Notes: generated by a model from the letters alone, not told the origin. A stretch of DNA of 64,000 nt from JAIVJZ01 sp035645695 (GCA_035645695.1 DASQMC010000028.1:16174-80173), one strand, 5' to 3'. Positions 1 through 9,964 are shown, counted from the stretch's first letter. Made by a program: numbers and translations.

Positions 1-551
1 ACGTCCATGCGATAGGCCGGCGCGTTGACGACGATGCGCGTGTCGGTCGGCACGGAGTTCGGCTTGCCGCCCCCGCCGGCGGCCGTCGTCCCGCCTTCGC
101 CGCTGTTGCCGCTCCAACGCGCGCTCACGTACTGTGTGAAGCGCGCGGCGCGCTCCTCGCCGAGCACGCTCTTGATCTGTTCGGCGGCGCGCGCGGTGGC
201 GGCGCTCGTCGTGCCGCCATGCTCGCCCGTCTCGGTCTCGCGCAAGCTTCCGGTTTCTTCGCGCGCCACCTTGCGCAGGCGTTCGATCTGCTCGTCCGTC
301 AATTGCAACTCCGACTTCAGGCCGGCCGCGAATTTCTCGTCGGCGAACATGGCGTCGAGCACGGGCAGCGTCACGGGCAGGTTGTTCGCGCCCGCGTTGC
401 CGCTCGCGGCGGGCGTCGCGCTCGCAACGGGCGAGGGCGTCGCCACCGCCGTCGTATTGCCGTTCGATACGGGCGCGGCCTGGCAACCGCCGAAAATGAA
501 CAGGACGGACAGACACATCACGCCGCCCGCTACACGCCACACAATATTCAT
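1..551 (-). CDS. Partial lipoprotein, probable L,D-transpeptidase-type protein (N-terminal part)
   Basis: The reverse strand reads from ATG at 551 without a stop to the window edge, so the C-terminal part is missing. Residues 1-23 form a signal peptide ending in a lipobox (LFIFGGC), so the product is probably an outer-surface or periplasmic lipoprotein. A low-complexity Thr/Ala/Pro linker follows, then a helical stretch containing LTDEQIERLRKV. The last visible residues (RIVVNAPAYRMD) resemble the opening beta strand of YkuD/ErfK L,D-transpeptidase domains. Family assignment rests on that short motif only and the catalytic Cys region is outside the window. Moderate certainty for a lipoprotein, low for the enzyme. 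Confidence 0.6.
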   Translation of the reverse strand, partial: MNIVWRVAGGVMCLSVLFIFGGCQAAPVSNGNTTAVATPSPVASATPAASGNAGANNLPVTLPVLDAMFADEKFAAGLKSELQLTDEQIERLRKVAREETGSLRETETGEHGGTTSAATARAAEQIKSVLGEERAARFTQYVSARWSGNSGEGGTTAAGGGGKPNSVPTDTRIVVNAPAYRMD

Positions 552-754
552 ACTGGCTTTAACTCCTCTTGATATGGAAAACTTTTCGCGCCGCGCCCGC
601 GCTCGCGCACGCGGCGACTACCGGCGCATCCCCACATCCACTAGCAACACCCGTTCCCACCGCCGCGCCGCGCATAATCGCCGCCTTTTCGCGTTTCCCG
701 CCCCCCCCGCCCTCCCGCGCTCGCACCATAAACGGACGCCGCAGGGATGAAAAG

Positions 755-840
755 AAAACGATGAAGGAGGAACGCGGAACGATGAACTAAAGACAAGACC
801 GCCTTCCGTTCATCGTTCCGCGTTCCTCCTTCATCGTTTT
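755..840. repeat. Perfect inverted repeat, family A (33-bp arms)
   Basis: Arms 755-787 and 808-840 are exact reverse complements around a 20-bp loop. The arm core is GGAACGCGGAACGATGAA. The same arm recurs at 19698-19780, 26406-26589, 39034-39232 and 42708-42850. The right arm includes the stop codon of the adjacent M23 peptidase. It may act as a terminator-like hairpin or be a miniature mobile repeat. Confidence 0.85.
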
Positions 841-1538
841 GTTAACAGCGGGTAGGGGTTGATGTTCTCGCCTTCCCAGAAGCGTTTGGGGTCGTTGACG
901 AGCCAGATTGAGAAGTGCAGGTGGCAATTGTCTCGCCCGGCGTTGCCGCTGTCGCCGACGTAGCCGAGCAGTTCCCCACGACGCATGAAGCGATTTTCGG
1001 CGATGCCGTCGGCGTAGCGTTCGAGGTGCGCGTAGTAATAGACGGTGCGATTATCGGTGCCGAGTTGGTAGAGGGTGATGCCGCCGCGCTCGCTCTGGAA
1101 GAGTTTGACGACCGTGCCATCGACGGCGGCGACGACCGGCGTGTTGCGCGCGGCCATGATGTCTATGGCGTTGTGCGTGCGCCCTTCGCTGCGCGACTGC
1201 GTGTAGGTGTCTTGAAGCTGTTCGGGGCGTATCCCGGCGACCGGAATCTGCAACGCCGCGCCGGAGGAATCGGCCGCGCCCGCGTCCGGCGGCGGGACAG
1301 TGGGCGAGGGAGACGCGGGCGGCGCGTTGTTAAATGAAGGCGACGGCGCGACGGAGGGGGCGGCGGTGCTTGCCGCGTCGTTCGGCGGAAGGCCAGGTTC
1401 GCCGGTCGAGGTCGGCTGAGAGATGGGCGTGACGGGCGTCGAACGCGGCTTGCTGCTGAGATACCAGACGAACGCGGTCAACCCAAACAGAATCGACGCC
1501 GACAGAAGCAGGACGCGTGCGCGCGGGCTGAGTGCCAT
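831..1538 (-). CDS. M23 family metallopeptidase (LytM-type), membrane-anchored
   Basis: About 235 aa from ATG 1538, which has GGAG nine bases upstream; an upstream in-frame extension lacks such a site. The N-terminus has one hydrophobic segment (residues 10-30), then a Pro/Ser/Thr-rich linker of about 70 residues, then the LytM/M23 domain. Zn ligands are visible as THNAIDIMA (HxxxD) and HLHFSIW (HxH). The family cleaves peptidoglycan cross-bridges or acts as an amidase activator in the periplasm. No coiled coil of the EnvC/NlpD type is seen. The final codons lie inside an inverted-repeat arm, so the C-terminal KR comes from the repeat. Confidence 0.88.
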   Translation of the reverse strand: MALSPRARVLLLSASILFGLTAFVWYLSSKPRSTPVTPISQPTSTGEPGLPPNDAASTAAPSVAPSPSFNNAPPASPSPTVPPPDAGAADSSGAALQIPVAGIRPEQLQDTYTQSRSEGRTHNAIDIMAARNTPVVAAVDGTVVKLFQSERGGITLYQLGTDNRTVYYYAHLERYADGIAENRFMRRGELLGYVGDSGNAGRDNCHLHFSIWLVNDPKRFWEGENINPYPLLTKR

Positions 1539-1696
1539 GTAGCGAGTCTCCGGAAAAGTTTTGCGCGAGTTGAAAAAGCGAACGGGGTACACACAGGATA
1601 TGCGCTCGCCTTGAGCGAAGCAAGCGAGTGGAGCGGAGCGAAGAGTAGGCGGAGCGAAGCAAGCGAGCGAGTTGAGCGGGGCGGGGAGGGAGTGGC

Positions 1697-1725
1697 GTGC
1701 AACCGCCGTTTTCTGTTATTACAAT
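1697..1725 (+). promoter_or_regulatory. Candidate sigma70 promoter
   Basis: GTGCAA (1697-1702), 17-bp spacer, TACAAT (1720-1725), 45 bp ahead of the zinc-ribbon gene. The -10 is good, the -35 weak. The stretch before it (1611-1685) holds imperfect short GAGCGAAGCAAGCGAG repeats with no coding signal. Confidence 0.4.
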
Positions 1726-1769
1726 GGCGTTCAAAGTTTTGCAGACCTTCCCGAAGGAGAGACGAAATC

Positions 1770-2075
1770 ATGTCAGAGATTTTCGACGAACGGCGCAAGG
1801 CGCTCGAAGAGGATTATTTCCGGCGCAAAGAGCGCGAGACGCTGGACAAGATGCGGCAGCAGATGGCGGCCGAAGCCGAGGCGCGCGGGCATGCGGCCGG
1901 GCGGCAATGCCCGCTCGGACACGGCGCGCTCGTCGAAGAGGCGCGCGGCTCGGTCGTCATTGATCGCTGCGAGAAGTGCGGCGGCATCTGGCTCGATCAG
2001 GGCGAACTCGAAGAGATGTCGCGACAGGGCGGCGGGTGGTTCGACAACTTCGTGCGGAGTTTCAAGAGCGAATAG
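1770..2075 (+). CDS. zf-TFIIB-type zinc-ribbon protein
   Basis: 101 aa from ATG 1770, preceded by AAGGAGAG at good spacing. Residues 1-45 are a charged helix (about half Glu/Arg/Lys). Residues 46-85 hold the zinc ribbon: CPLGHG then CEKCGGIWLDQGELE, the signature of the TF_Zn_Ribbon (zf-TFIIB) family. The first knuckle reads CxxxH rather than CxxC, so His probably replaces one Cys ligand. Function of bacterial members is unknown; nucleic-acid or protein binding is assumed. It stands alone, followed by about 130 bp before the next small gene. Confidence 0.8.
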   Translation: MSEIFDERRKALEEDYFRRKERETLDKMRQQMAAEAEARGHAAGRQCPLGHGALVEEARGSVVIDRCEKCGGIWLDQGELEEMSRQGGGWFDNFVRSFKSE

Positions 2076-2202
2076 CCGCCCCCTGCGTCGCGCGCGAACC
2101 GCGACATGGAAACTATTCTGCCCGTTTGCCGTCAAGTGTTGTCCGAACCGAGGCGGCATCGAAGCCGCGCCGTCGTTTCTCAAAGCGCGCGGCGGCTTCA
2201 AG

Positions 2203-2353
2203 ATGGACGCCATCAAAGCCTTGATGGCGCTGACGGGTTGCGGGCTGAAAGACGCTAAACGAACAATTCATCTCGGCCGGACGTGGCACGACCGCAGGGA
2301 GGCTGACGAGCGTTTGTGGTGCGAGTTGGTTGGTTCGGTGAAAGAGTTTGAAT

Positions 2354-2376
<23 letters not shown>
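2203..2376 (+). CDS. Small protein resembling the ribosomal L7/L12 C-terminal domain
   Basis: 57 aa. The stretch MDAIKALMALTGCGLKDAKR matches the helix-turn-helix pattern of the L7/L12 C-terminal domain (IKxVRExTGLGLKEAK). The tail is charged and unrelated. The reading frame stays open far upstream without another good start, and no clear ribosome-binding site precedes ATG 2203, so the start is uncertain. The end overlaps the urocanase start by about 20 bp, which suggests translational coupling. Small stand-alone proteins of this type occur in many bacteria with unknown roles. Confidence 0.45.
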
Positions 2377-4015
<1,639 letters not shown>

Positions 4016-4067
4016 TCGCCCACCGCAGGAGACGCCGATACAGGACTTGAACATGAGGTGACAAACC

Positions 4068-4625
4068 ATGACCGGCGAAGAACTGGAACGCACGATTGAG
4101 TTTCTCTTACAGAGCCGGGCTAATCTCGATGCTCAGATCGCTGAGACGAACCGGGTAGTGCAACTTCAAGCGGAGACGCAGAGCGAGTTCATACAAATCG
4201 TAACGAGCACCTTTGAACGTATGGATGCGCGGCAGACGCGCCTCGAAGAGACGATAGCCGAGACGAATCGGAGCATTGCCGAGTCGAACGCACGTACCGA
4301 TCAAAAGATCGCTGAGTCGAATATGCGTACCGATCAAAGGATCGCCGAGTTGCACGCGCACACCGACGAAAGAATTGGCGAGATAAATCAAAAGATCGCC
4401 GACATCAACGCGCGCACCGATGAATTGATCCCCGAGTCGAACGCGCGCACCGACTAACGAATAGCCGAGACCAACAAGCTCATCGGTGAAACGAACGCGC
4501 GCATAGCCGAGACGAACACGCGCATAGCCGAGGTGAACGCGCGCGCGGCTGACACGGACGCGCGGCTCGACCGCCTGGCCGCGCTGGTGGAGAGAAACAT
4601 CAGCGGCGGCAACGGCAATTCATAA
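4068..4625 (+). pseudogene. Coiled-coil repeat protein interrupted by an in-frame TAA
   Basis: The first 129 codons (4068-4454) encode a long coiled coil built of 7- and 11-residue units around IAETNAR and IAESNARTDQK. A TAA at 4455-4457 stops the frame, but the same frame continues with another 55 codons of the identical repeat (RIAETNKLIGETNARIAE and so on) to a TAA at 4623-4625. By comparison with the repeat unit TDERI elsewhere in the gene, the stop sits where GAA is expected, so a single G-to-T change explains it. The intact protein would be about 185 aa. Function unknown; no signal peptide or membrane segment. A sequencing error is possible. Confidence 0.75.
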
Positions 4626-4808
4626 CACTGTGAACGGGTGACGCGGCGGGGCGGGGCAAGTCGCGCGAGGTGGTCGCCGTCACGGCGCGATGCGCTTGCC
4701 GGGAGACACGGGCGCATCGCGCCGAAGCTCAAACACCACGCCGTCGGCGAGTTGCTCAAACGAAGCGAACCTCGGAGAGTTTCCAGAGAGCGTCGGAGTG
4801 TGGAAGTA

Positions 4809-5867
4809 ATGGGGTCGAAAACAGATTTCCGGTTGAAGCGAGAACGCTTCGCGTTGACACGGCCGCGCTTTGCGTTGCCGTGGACGCCCTTTGCGTTGAC
4901 ACGCCCGCGCTTTGAGTTGATACAAGCGCATTTTGTGTTGAGGCAGCCGCGCTTCGCGTCGATGCGGGCGCATTTTGCGTTGATGTGGGCGGCCTCTTTC
5001 TGCTTCGCGCTGCTGCTGCTGGTTGTTTCGTGTCAGGCTCAGGCGCTTCGGCGGCAGATGCCCGTCGCGCGCGTCGAGGCGGTGAAATTCGAGAGCAAGA
5101 TCGTCGGCAGGCCGCTGCCTTACAACGTCGTGCTGCCGCCGCTCTACGACGCACCCGGTTCGCGCGCCGTCAAATACCCGATCATCTATCTCCTGCATGG
5201 CCTCGGCGGCGGCGCGGGCGACTGGGTTTCCAATCGCGCGCGTCTCGCCGCGCACGCGGCCGATTACCGCTTCATCATCGTCACGCCCGAAGGCGGCGAC
5301 AGTTGGTACACGGACAGCGCGACCGTTCCGGCAGACAAGTTCGAGACCTACATCCTCGAAGAGTTGATCCCCGACGCGGAGCGGCGTTACCGCGCTCTCG
5401 CGACTCGCGACGCGCGCGCCGTCGCGGGGCTTTCCATGGGCGGCTACGGCGCGTTGAAGTTCGGCGTCAAGCACCCGCAAAAGTTCATCCTCGCGGCCTC
5501 TCTGAGCGGCGCGTTCGGCGCGGCCTCTTGGGACGCGAACGACCCCGGCCTGCTCGCCTTCGTCAAGCCCTCCGTCGCGCGCGCCTACGGAGCGATGGAC
5601 AGCCCCACGCGCCGCGAGAACGACCTCTTCAAACTCTTCGCCGACCTGCCGCCCGAACGCTTCCCCGCGCTCCCCTTCATCTACTTCGACTGCGGCACGG
5701 AAGACTTCCTCATCAACTCGAACCGCGCGCTCTCGGAACTTCTGCTCCGACGAAAAATCCCACACGAGTATCGCCAACTCCCCGGCTCGCACTCCTGGGG
5801 CTACTGGGACGCGCAGGTACAGGAAGTGCTCAAACTCGCCGCGCGCAAACTTCGCGCGGCACAATAA
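4809..5867 (+). CDS. Secreted esterase of the esterase D / antigen-85-like alpha/beta hydrolase family
   Basis: Catalytic domain covers roughly the last 275 residues. The nucleophile elbow is GLSMGGYGALKFG, the oxyanion region is LLHGLGGGAGDW, the acid lies near YFDCGTEDF, and the His is in PGSHSWGYW. Family members hydrolyse carboxylic or thioesters. A hydrophobic stretch (FCFALLLLVVSCQAQA) is an export signal, possibly a lipoprotein signal. The start is ambiguous: ATG 4809 has GGAG/GGAAG upstream, but the natural signal peptide begins at ATG 4983, which lacks a ribosome-binding site. From 4809 the product gains about 58 residues made of seven 7-residue repeats. Confidence 0.8.
   Translation: MGSKTDFRLKRERFALTRPRFALPWTPFALTRPRFELIQAHFVLRQPRFASMRAHFALMWAASFCFALLLLVVSCQAQALRRQMPVARVEAVKFESKIVGRPLPYNVVLPPLYDAPGSRAVKYPIIYLLHGLGGGAGDWVSNRARLAAHAADYRFIIVTPEGGDSWYTDSATVPADKFETYILEELIPDAERRYRALATRDARAVAGLSMGGYGALKFGVKHPQKFILAASLSGAFGAASWDANDPGLLAFVKPSVARAYGAMDSPTRRENDLFKLFADLPPERFPALPFIYFDCGTEDFLINSNRALSELLLRRKIPHEYRQLPGSHSWGYWDAQVQEVLKLAARKLRAAQ
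4848..4994 (+). repeat. 21-bp degenerate tandem repeat, seven units
   Basis: Seven consecutive 21-bp units share TTTGCGTTGA at the same phase. In the esterase frame each unit reads as F-x-L plus four residues (FALTRPR, FALPWTP, FELIQAH and others). The array ends where the hydrophobic signal segment begins. The period equals the heptad period of the broken coiled-coil gene 200 bp upstream. Confidence 0.8.
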
Positions 5868-5904
5868 ATTTTAGGAACCTCATGTTTCTAAGGAAGGAAT
5901 ATTT

Positions 5905-6417
5905 ATGCCTCGTCATTCCTCATACCTTTTTAGCCCTTCTGCTAAGAAGTCGCGTTCGCGTAAAAGTCCATCTATCGGGTGCATAATTCTTATTGTTATT
6001 GTGACCGGCATTTACGGTGCTATTGGTAAGGGCTGTGGATTCATTAAACCCCCTTCTTCAGATGCGAGAGTTAAAGAACTAGGCTCATTCATGGTTTTTA
6101 AGCGGGGGTGGGAAGTTTTACTTATCCCGTCAGAGCTTACAAGAGAGGAGCTTGTTGGATTGGCTCGTGAAATACACTCTCAGCATCCTGAAAGAAGCTA
6201 TCACCTTTTTGATAGCGATATACAAGCCAAAGGTTTCATAAGCTGGGCGGGAAATCCTCGCGAGTACCCATTTCCTGAGCGATATGTCCAAGAGCATCAT
6301 GTGGCATCTATTCAGATGGTTTATGATAAGGAGTTAGCTACATTCAAGTGGTGCTTGCAGCGTGGTATAAATCACGACATGTATGGAACTGGGCATACGC
6401 TTGCTGAGTTAGAGTGA
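5905..6417 (+). CDS. Low-GC hypothetical membrane-anchored protein
   Basis: 170 aa from ATG 5905 with a strong AAGGAAGGA site. A basic N-terminus (KKSRSRKSP) is followed by one membrane segment at about residues 24-42 (IILIVIVTGIYGAIG), then a roughly 125-residue soluble domain with no motif I recognise. Codon usage is strikingly AT-rich, with many T- and A-ending codons, unlike the GC-ending codons of both neighbours, which suggests recent acquisition. It is followed after 19 bp by a macro-domain gene. Confidence 0.7.
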   Translation: MPRHSSYLFSPSAKKSRSRKSPSIGCIILIVIVTGIYGAIGKGCGFIKPPSSDARVKELGSFMVFKRGWEVLLIPSELTREELVGLAREIHSQHPERSYHLFDSDIQAKGFISWAGNPREYPFPERYVQEHHVASIQMVYDKELATFKWCLQRGINHDMYGTGHTLAELE

Positions 6418-6436
6418 TTTTATTGAAGCTATCATA

Positions 6437-6880
6437 ATGATCAAATTTACCTCAGGCGATATTCTGCGCGCGAACTCGGAGTTCGTCGCGCTCGGCGTCG
6501 TGACGGGCGCGCCGGAGGGCGGCGCGGGCGGCGCGGGGGCGGCGGCGAAAATCTCTTCCAAGTGGCCGGAGGTGCAGCAGCACCTCAGACAGTTTACGCG
6601 CGGGAATAAGTTTCAGGGGGGCGATCTCTTCGTGGTCGCGCCGGGGAAGAATCGGCCGGGCGTTATTTTCATGGCCGTCATGTCGGACGCGGAAAACGTC
6701 TCCGTGTCGTTCCTGAACCGGGGCTTGCGCAAGTTGGGGCGTTATTGCATCAAGCACAAGGTCGGGAGCGTCGCGCTGCCGAAGATCGCGGCCGGGGTGG
6801 ATTGGGAAGATGAAGTGAGGCCGCTCGTCGAGAAATTTTTAGAGGGCGAGCGAACCGAGTTTCACATCTACGAAGATTAA
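6437..6880 (+). CDS. Macro-domain-like ADP-ribose-binding protein (TARG1/OARD1-like)
   Basis: 147 aa, about one macro domain. It opens with FTSGDILRAN, the GD(I/L)L strand typical of macro domains, followed by a Gly/Ala-rich loop (GGAGGAGAAAKI) and a KWPEVQQHL helix. Near the end SVALPKIAAGVDWEDEVRPL parallels the small TARG1/OARD1 subgroup pattern of a conserved P-x-I-x-x-G-(L/V)-D before the last helix. Known members bind or hydrolyse ADP-ribose esters. The assignment is by motif pattern only. It may be paired with the preceding low-GC gene. Confidence 0.6.
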   Translation: MIKFTSGDILRANSEFVALGVVTGAPEGGAGGAGAAAKISSKWPEVQQHLRQFTRGNKFQGGDLFVVAPGKNRPGVIFMAVMSDAENVSVSFLNRGLRKLGRYCIKHKVGSVALPKIAAGVDWEDEVRPLVEKFLEGERTEFHIYED

Positions 6881-6929
6881 GCGCGCGCGGACGGAATTTG
6901 TTGCCGGGCATGCCGGACAGGAGTTCAAC

Positions 6930-7709
6930 TTGTTAGATTTCGCGATTGAGAGTGCGCGCGAGGCGGGGCGCGTGTTGGCCGAGCGTTTCGGGCGCGTGTC
7001 GCTGGAGGTGTCGCACAAGGGCGACATCGATCTCGTTACCGAGTCGGATTTGGCGGCCGAGCGCGTGATCATCGAGCGCATTCGCAGTTATTACCCGCGT
7101 CACGCCATCCTCGCGGAAGAATCCGGCAAGTCCGCGCACGAAGGCTCGGCGGAGAGCGCGTACAAGTGGATCATCGATCCGCTCGACGGGACGACGAACT
7201 ACGCGCACGGTTACCCGTGCTACTGCGTCTCAATCGCGCTCGAACGCGAGGGCGAGATCGTCATCGGCGTCATCCACGACCCGACGCGCGACGAGACGTT
7301 CGCCGCCGAGCGCGGCGCGGGCGCGACGCTGAACGGGCGGCGCATACGCGTCTCCGACACGAGCGACCTCAACGAGGCGCTGCTCTGCACCGGCTACCCT
7401 TACGACGTGCGCGGGCGAGATAACTTCGTGCGCCATTTCAAGAACTTCATCCTGCACGCGCAGGGCGTTCGCCGCGACGGCTCGGCCGCGCTCGATCTGG
7501 CCTACGTCGCCTGCGGCCGTTTCGAGGGCTTCTGGGAAGAGGGACTGCGCCCGTGGGACGTGGCAGCCGGGGCGCTTTTGATCGAAGAGGCGGGCGGGCG
7601 CGTCTCGCGCTACGACGATTCGCCCTATGACATCTACACGCCGCCCATCATGGCATCGAACGGCTTCGTACACGAGGCGATGATGCGCGTCCTCGCGCTC
7701 CCGGACTGA
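6930..7709 (+). CDS. suhB: Inositol monophosphatase family protein
   Basis: 259 aa. TTG start at 6930 is chosen because GGACAGGAG lies just upstream and the protein begins exactly where the family does. Metal-binding motifs are complete: LAEESG (first metal Glu), WIIDPLDGTTNY (Asp-x-Leu-Asp-Gly-Thr), and WDVAAGALLIEEAGG at the C-terminal metal site. Mg-dependent, Li-sensitive dephosphorylation of myo-inositol phosphates is the family reaction; SuhB homologues also act in rRNA transcription. A second, CysQ-like member of the same fold lies at 23542-24399. Confidence 0.9.
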   Translation: MLDFAIESAREAGRVLAERFGRVSLEVSHKGDIDLVTESDLAAERVIIERIRSYYPRHAILAEESGKSAHEGSAESAYKWIIDPLDGTTNYAHGYPCYCVSIALEREGEIVIGVIHDPTRDETFAAERGAGATLNGRRIRVSDTSDLNEALLCTGYPYDVRGRDNFVRHFKNFILHAQGVRRDGSAALDLAYVACGRFEGFWEEGLRPWDVAAGALLIEEAGGRVSRYDDSPYDIYTPPIMASNGFVHEAMMRVLALPD

Positions 7710-7880
7710 ATCCCGCCGCGCGCGCTCTGCCGGTTGAATTTGACCAAGACTCCGCTATCCGCCGCACGCGCGTTTTCTATCGCCGCGAAATCGTGAAAGC
7801 GTTCGCCGCAGGGAGGGCTATTCTTTCGCCCGCACCCCTCTTGCGGCCATACCTATAGCAGATTGCACGAAACTGATCTT

Positions 7881-7982
7881 TTCTCTGTGCCCCCTGCGGT
7901 GCTCTCTGTGTCTGCGGTGGTGAGTGCCTGTCATAGTCATTCACCACCGCAGACACAGAGGACACCGCAGGGGGCACAGAGA
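7881..7982. repeat. Inverted repeat, family B (about 45-bp arms)
   Basis: Arms 7881-7926 and 7938-7982 are near-perfect reverse complements around TGCGGTGTCCTCTGTGTC-like sequence. The element fills most of the 7710-8005 gap between convergent genes. Further copies are at 31495-31603, 40728-40832, 63955-64000 and a lone arm at 23495-23511. The flanks (AGATTGCA on one side, GGCAAATTGAT on the other) are also partly shared between copies. Confidence 0.85.
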
Positions 7983-8005
7983 GTCTCAGCCAATGGCAAA
8001 TTGAT

Positions 8006-8692
8006 CTAGAGCGCGGAGTGGATGATCTCGTAAAGTTTGTCGGTTTCGCGGCGCGCGGTTTGGCGAGTGTCTTCGCCGGGCAGCGGCGTCAGGCGTTGGA
8101 GCGGGTGATAAATGATCTCTACGCGGCCGAGGCGCGGGTAGCGCCAGTCGCGCGGCCAGACGCGGTGGCCGCCGCGAATCGTGATCGGCAGAATCGGCAC
8201 ATTGGCCTCGAGCGCGAGCCGCGCCGCCCCCACCTTGAACTCCTGCATCCGCCCATCGGAAAAAGACCGCCCGCCTTCGGGGAAGATCACGAGCGCGCCG
8301 CCCCCCCTCAGCCATTGCAGCGACCGCCGCAGCGCGCGACGGTCGCCCTTCTGTTGCAGCGGCCACGCGCCCAGCACCCGCATGATTTTTCCGGCCACCG
8401 GCCAGTCGAAAACTTTGTCCCACGCGAGAAAGCGAGAATAGAGCGGGACGGGGCCGCCGAGCCAGAACGGGTCGAGGTAGGTCTGATGATTCGCGGCGAT
8501 GATGACGCCGCCCGACGCCGGGACGTTCTCCACGCCCACGTAACGCATCCCCCACAGGAGGCGAAAGATCAGGCGCAACGCCGCGCGCAGCAGGCGGATC
8601 GCCCACAACGGCAGCACGTAGGGTTCGTCACTTCCGTCGCGCGCGGGAGGCTTTTTATCGCCCCGTACGAGGCTCGTTCCCGTCTCGCTCAA
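8006..8692 (-). CDS. plsC: 1-acyl-sn-glycerol-3-phosphate acyltransferase-like protein
   Basis: 228 aa. The PlsC motifs are present: ANHQTYLDPFW (HX4D) and FPEGGRSFSDG (FPEG), with a hydrophobic segment near residue 35. It probably acylates lysophosphatidate at the membrane. The start is a TTG at 8692 that overlaps the TGA of the upstream gene (TTGA), so it is translationally coupled. The longer open frame upstream is antisense-like arginine-rich sequence and is not part of the gene. A second, longer acyltransferase is at 31638-33050. Confidence 0.85.
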   Translation of the reverse strand: MSETGTSLVRGDKKPPARDGSDEPYVLPLWAIRLLRAALRLIFRLLWGMRYVGVENVPASGGVIIAANHQTYLDPFWLGGPVPLYSRFLAWDKVFDWPVAGKIMRVLGAWPLQQKGDRRALRRSLQWLRGGGALVIFPEGGRSFSDGRMQEFKVGAARLALEANVPILPITIRGGHRVWPRDWRYPRLGRVEIIYHPLQRLTPLPGEDTRQTARRETDKLYEIIHSAL

Positions 8693-9093
8693 AGCGACTC
8701 GTCTCCCCCGTCGTCGGCGGCGGTCGCACCCGGCGCGCCTCGCCCCTCGCGCTGCGTGCGATGCTGCCAGGCCTCGCTCAAACGCGCGATCACTCCCTCG
8801 CCGGCCTCGTCCGACGACGATGCGCCATCGCCGATAGCGTGCGCTCTGCCGCCGAGCGTGCCGAGTCCCGTGATGGTCAATTCTTCCCACCACTCCGGTA
8901 TGTCGCGCTCGGTCAAACCGTCGGCGTTCCAGCGTTCGCAACGCTCACATTCGAAGCCTTCGTAGAGTCGCGCTTCTTCCTTCGTCAGACCGACGCGCGT
9001 GCGCGCGTTGCAACTCGCTTCCGCGCAGTGTCGCTCGATCTCGACGAGCAACACTTCACGCGGAAACACCAAACCCTGTCGTTTCTTTAGCAT
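8689..9093 (-). CDS. Hypothetical Cys-containing protein
   Basis: 134 aa from ATG 9093, which follows the PilZ-gene stop by one base; a TTG six codons earlier would overlap it. Four Cys are arranged as C-x4-C and, after about 23 residues, C-x2-C (FECERCERWN), which could be a zinc site. The C-terminal third is acidic and Ala/Gly-rich and looks disordered. I do not recognise the family. Middle gene of a tight minus-strand set: PilZ protein, this gene, acyltransferase. Confidence 0.6.
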   Translation of the reverse strand: MLKKRQGLVFPREVLLVEIERHCAEASCNARTRVGLTKEEARLYEGFECERCERWNADGLTERDIPEWWEELTITGLGTLGGRAHAIGDGASSSDEAGEGVIARLSEAWQHRTQREGRGAPGATAADDGGDESL

Positions 9094-9094
9094 C

Positions 9095-9838
9095 TTATCC
9101 GAACTCTTCAAGCGGCCACTCCTGATCTATGAACTCGACGTGGAGGCGCGGGATGCCGTCGCCGCCCGTGCGGTTCGCGCGAACGATGGCGAAGGCAGAT
9201 GTCTGATAGCGCGCGCTCGTCAGCCGGACGAAGCGTCCCTGCTCCGCCTTGAGCGTCGTGTAAACGGCCGCGCCGCGACGGCTGATATTTTCCGTGACCG
9301 TTTCCTCGCGCCCCGTAATGTTCCACTTCTCGTCATACAGTTCGATGGTCACTTCGACGGGCATGTTCAGCCGCGTCTCTTTTTTCGCGATCTGCCCCTC
9401 GGCGGGTGGTCGCTCCTCCAGCAGTTTCCACAGGCCGCCTTCCGATTCCGGCTCGAACACCTCGTAACGCTTCTTCGGGTCGAGTTGATAACTCTCCGGC
9501 GGACGCTTGCCGACGAAGGCCACGCCCAACTTGAAACCCGGCGCGCTCGCCCCCAGAGGAAACTCCGCGCGCATGAACCGCACCAGCGCATAGACGCGGT
9601 ATTGATCCTCGATGTGATCGAAGCAACGCAGTTGGCGCGGCATCGGCAGCGTCATGTGCACGAGCCGCCCGGTGTCAACCGGACGCGTGAGACTAAAACC
9701 CGCCCCGAACGGCGTCAAGTCGGCAAGGCGCGTCATCTCCGTCCACTCGGTTCCGGCGTCCTCGCGAACCTGCACGCGCGCGGGCAACGAGAGCCTCAAA
9801 CGCTCGCGCACGCGCCGGTTTTTGCCCGGATATTTCAT
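9095..9838 (-). CDS. PilZ-domain protein (two PilZ-like halves)
   Basis: 247 aa. The N-terminal half has the Arg-rich switch NRRVRERLRL and LADLTPFGAGF in place of the (D/N)xSxxG motif. The C-terminal half has TENISRRGAAV, a good NxSxxG match, preceded by KKETRLNMPVEV. PilZ domains bind cyclic di-GMP. The doubled arrangement resembles YcgR-type proteins, though the first domain's motif is imperfect. ATG 9838 is used as start; no strong ribosome-binding site is seen. Heads the operon with the Cys protein and the acyltransferase. Confidence 0.7.
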   Translation of the reverse strand: MKYPGKNRRVRERLRLSLPARVQVREDAGTEWTEMTRLADLTPFGAGFSLTRPVDTGRLVHMTLPMPRQLRCFDHIEDQYRVYALVRFMRAEFPLGASAPGFKLGVAFVGKRPPESYQLDPKKRYEVFEPESEGGLWKLLEERPPAEGQIAKKETRLNMPVEVTIELYDEKWNITGREETVTENISRRGAAVYTTLKAEQGRFVRLTSARYQTSAFAIVRANRTGGDGIPRLHVEFIDQEWPLEEFG

Positions 9839-9964
9839 CGTTTTACGGCGTGTTTCGACGCCCGCCCGCACCTCAATATGTTGTGTCCGCCCGAAGCCCC
9901 GCGGCGCACCCTGAAAAACCGCTCGAAACCCTGATTTTACAACGCTTTTGCCCCCTTCCGGCGG

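Noticed and set aside
1611..1686. Short GAGCGAAGCAAGCGAG repeats as an origin or iteron array
   Set aside because: Irregular spacing, no DnaA boxes and no replication gene nearby.
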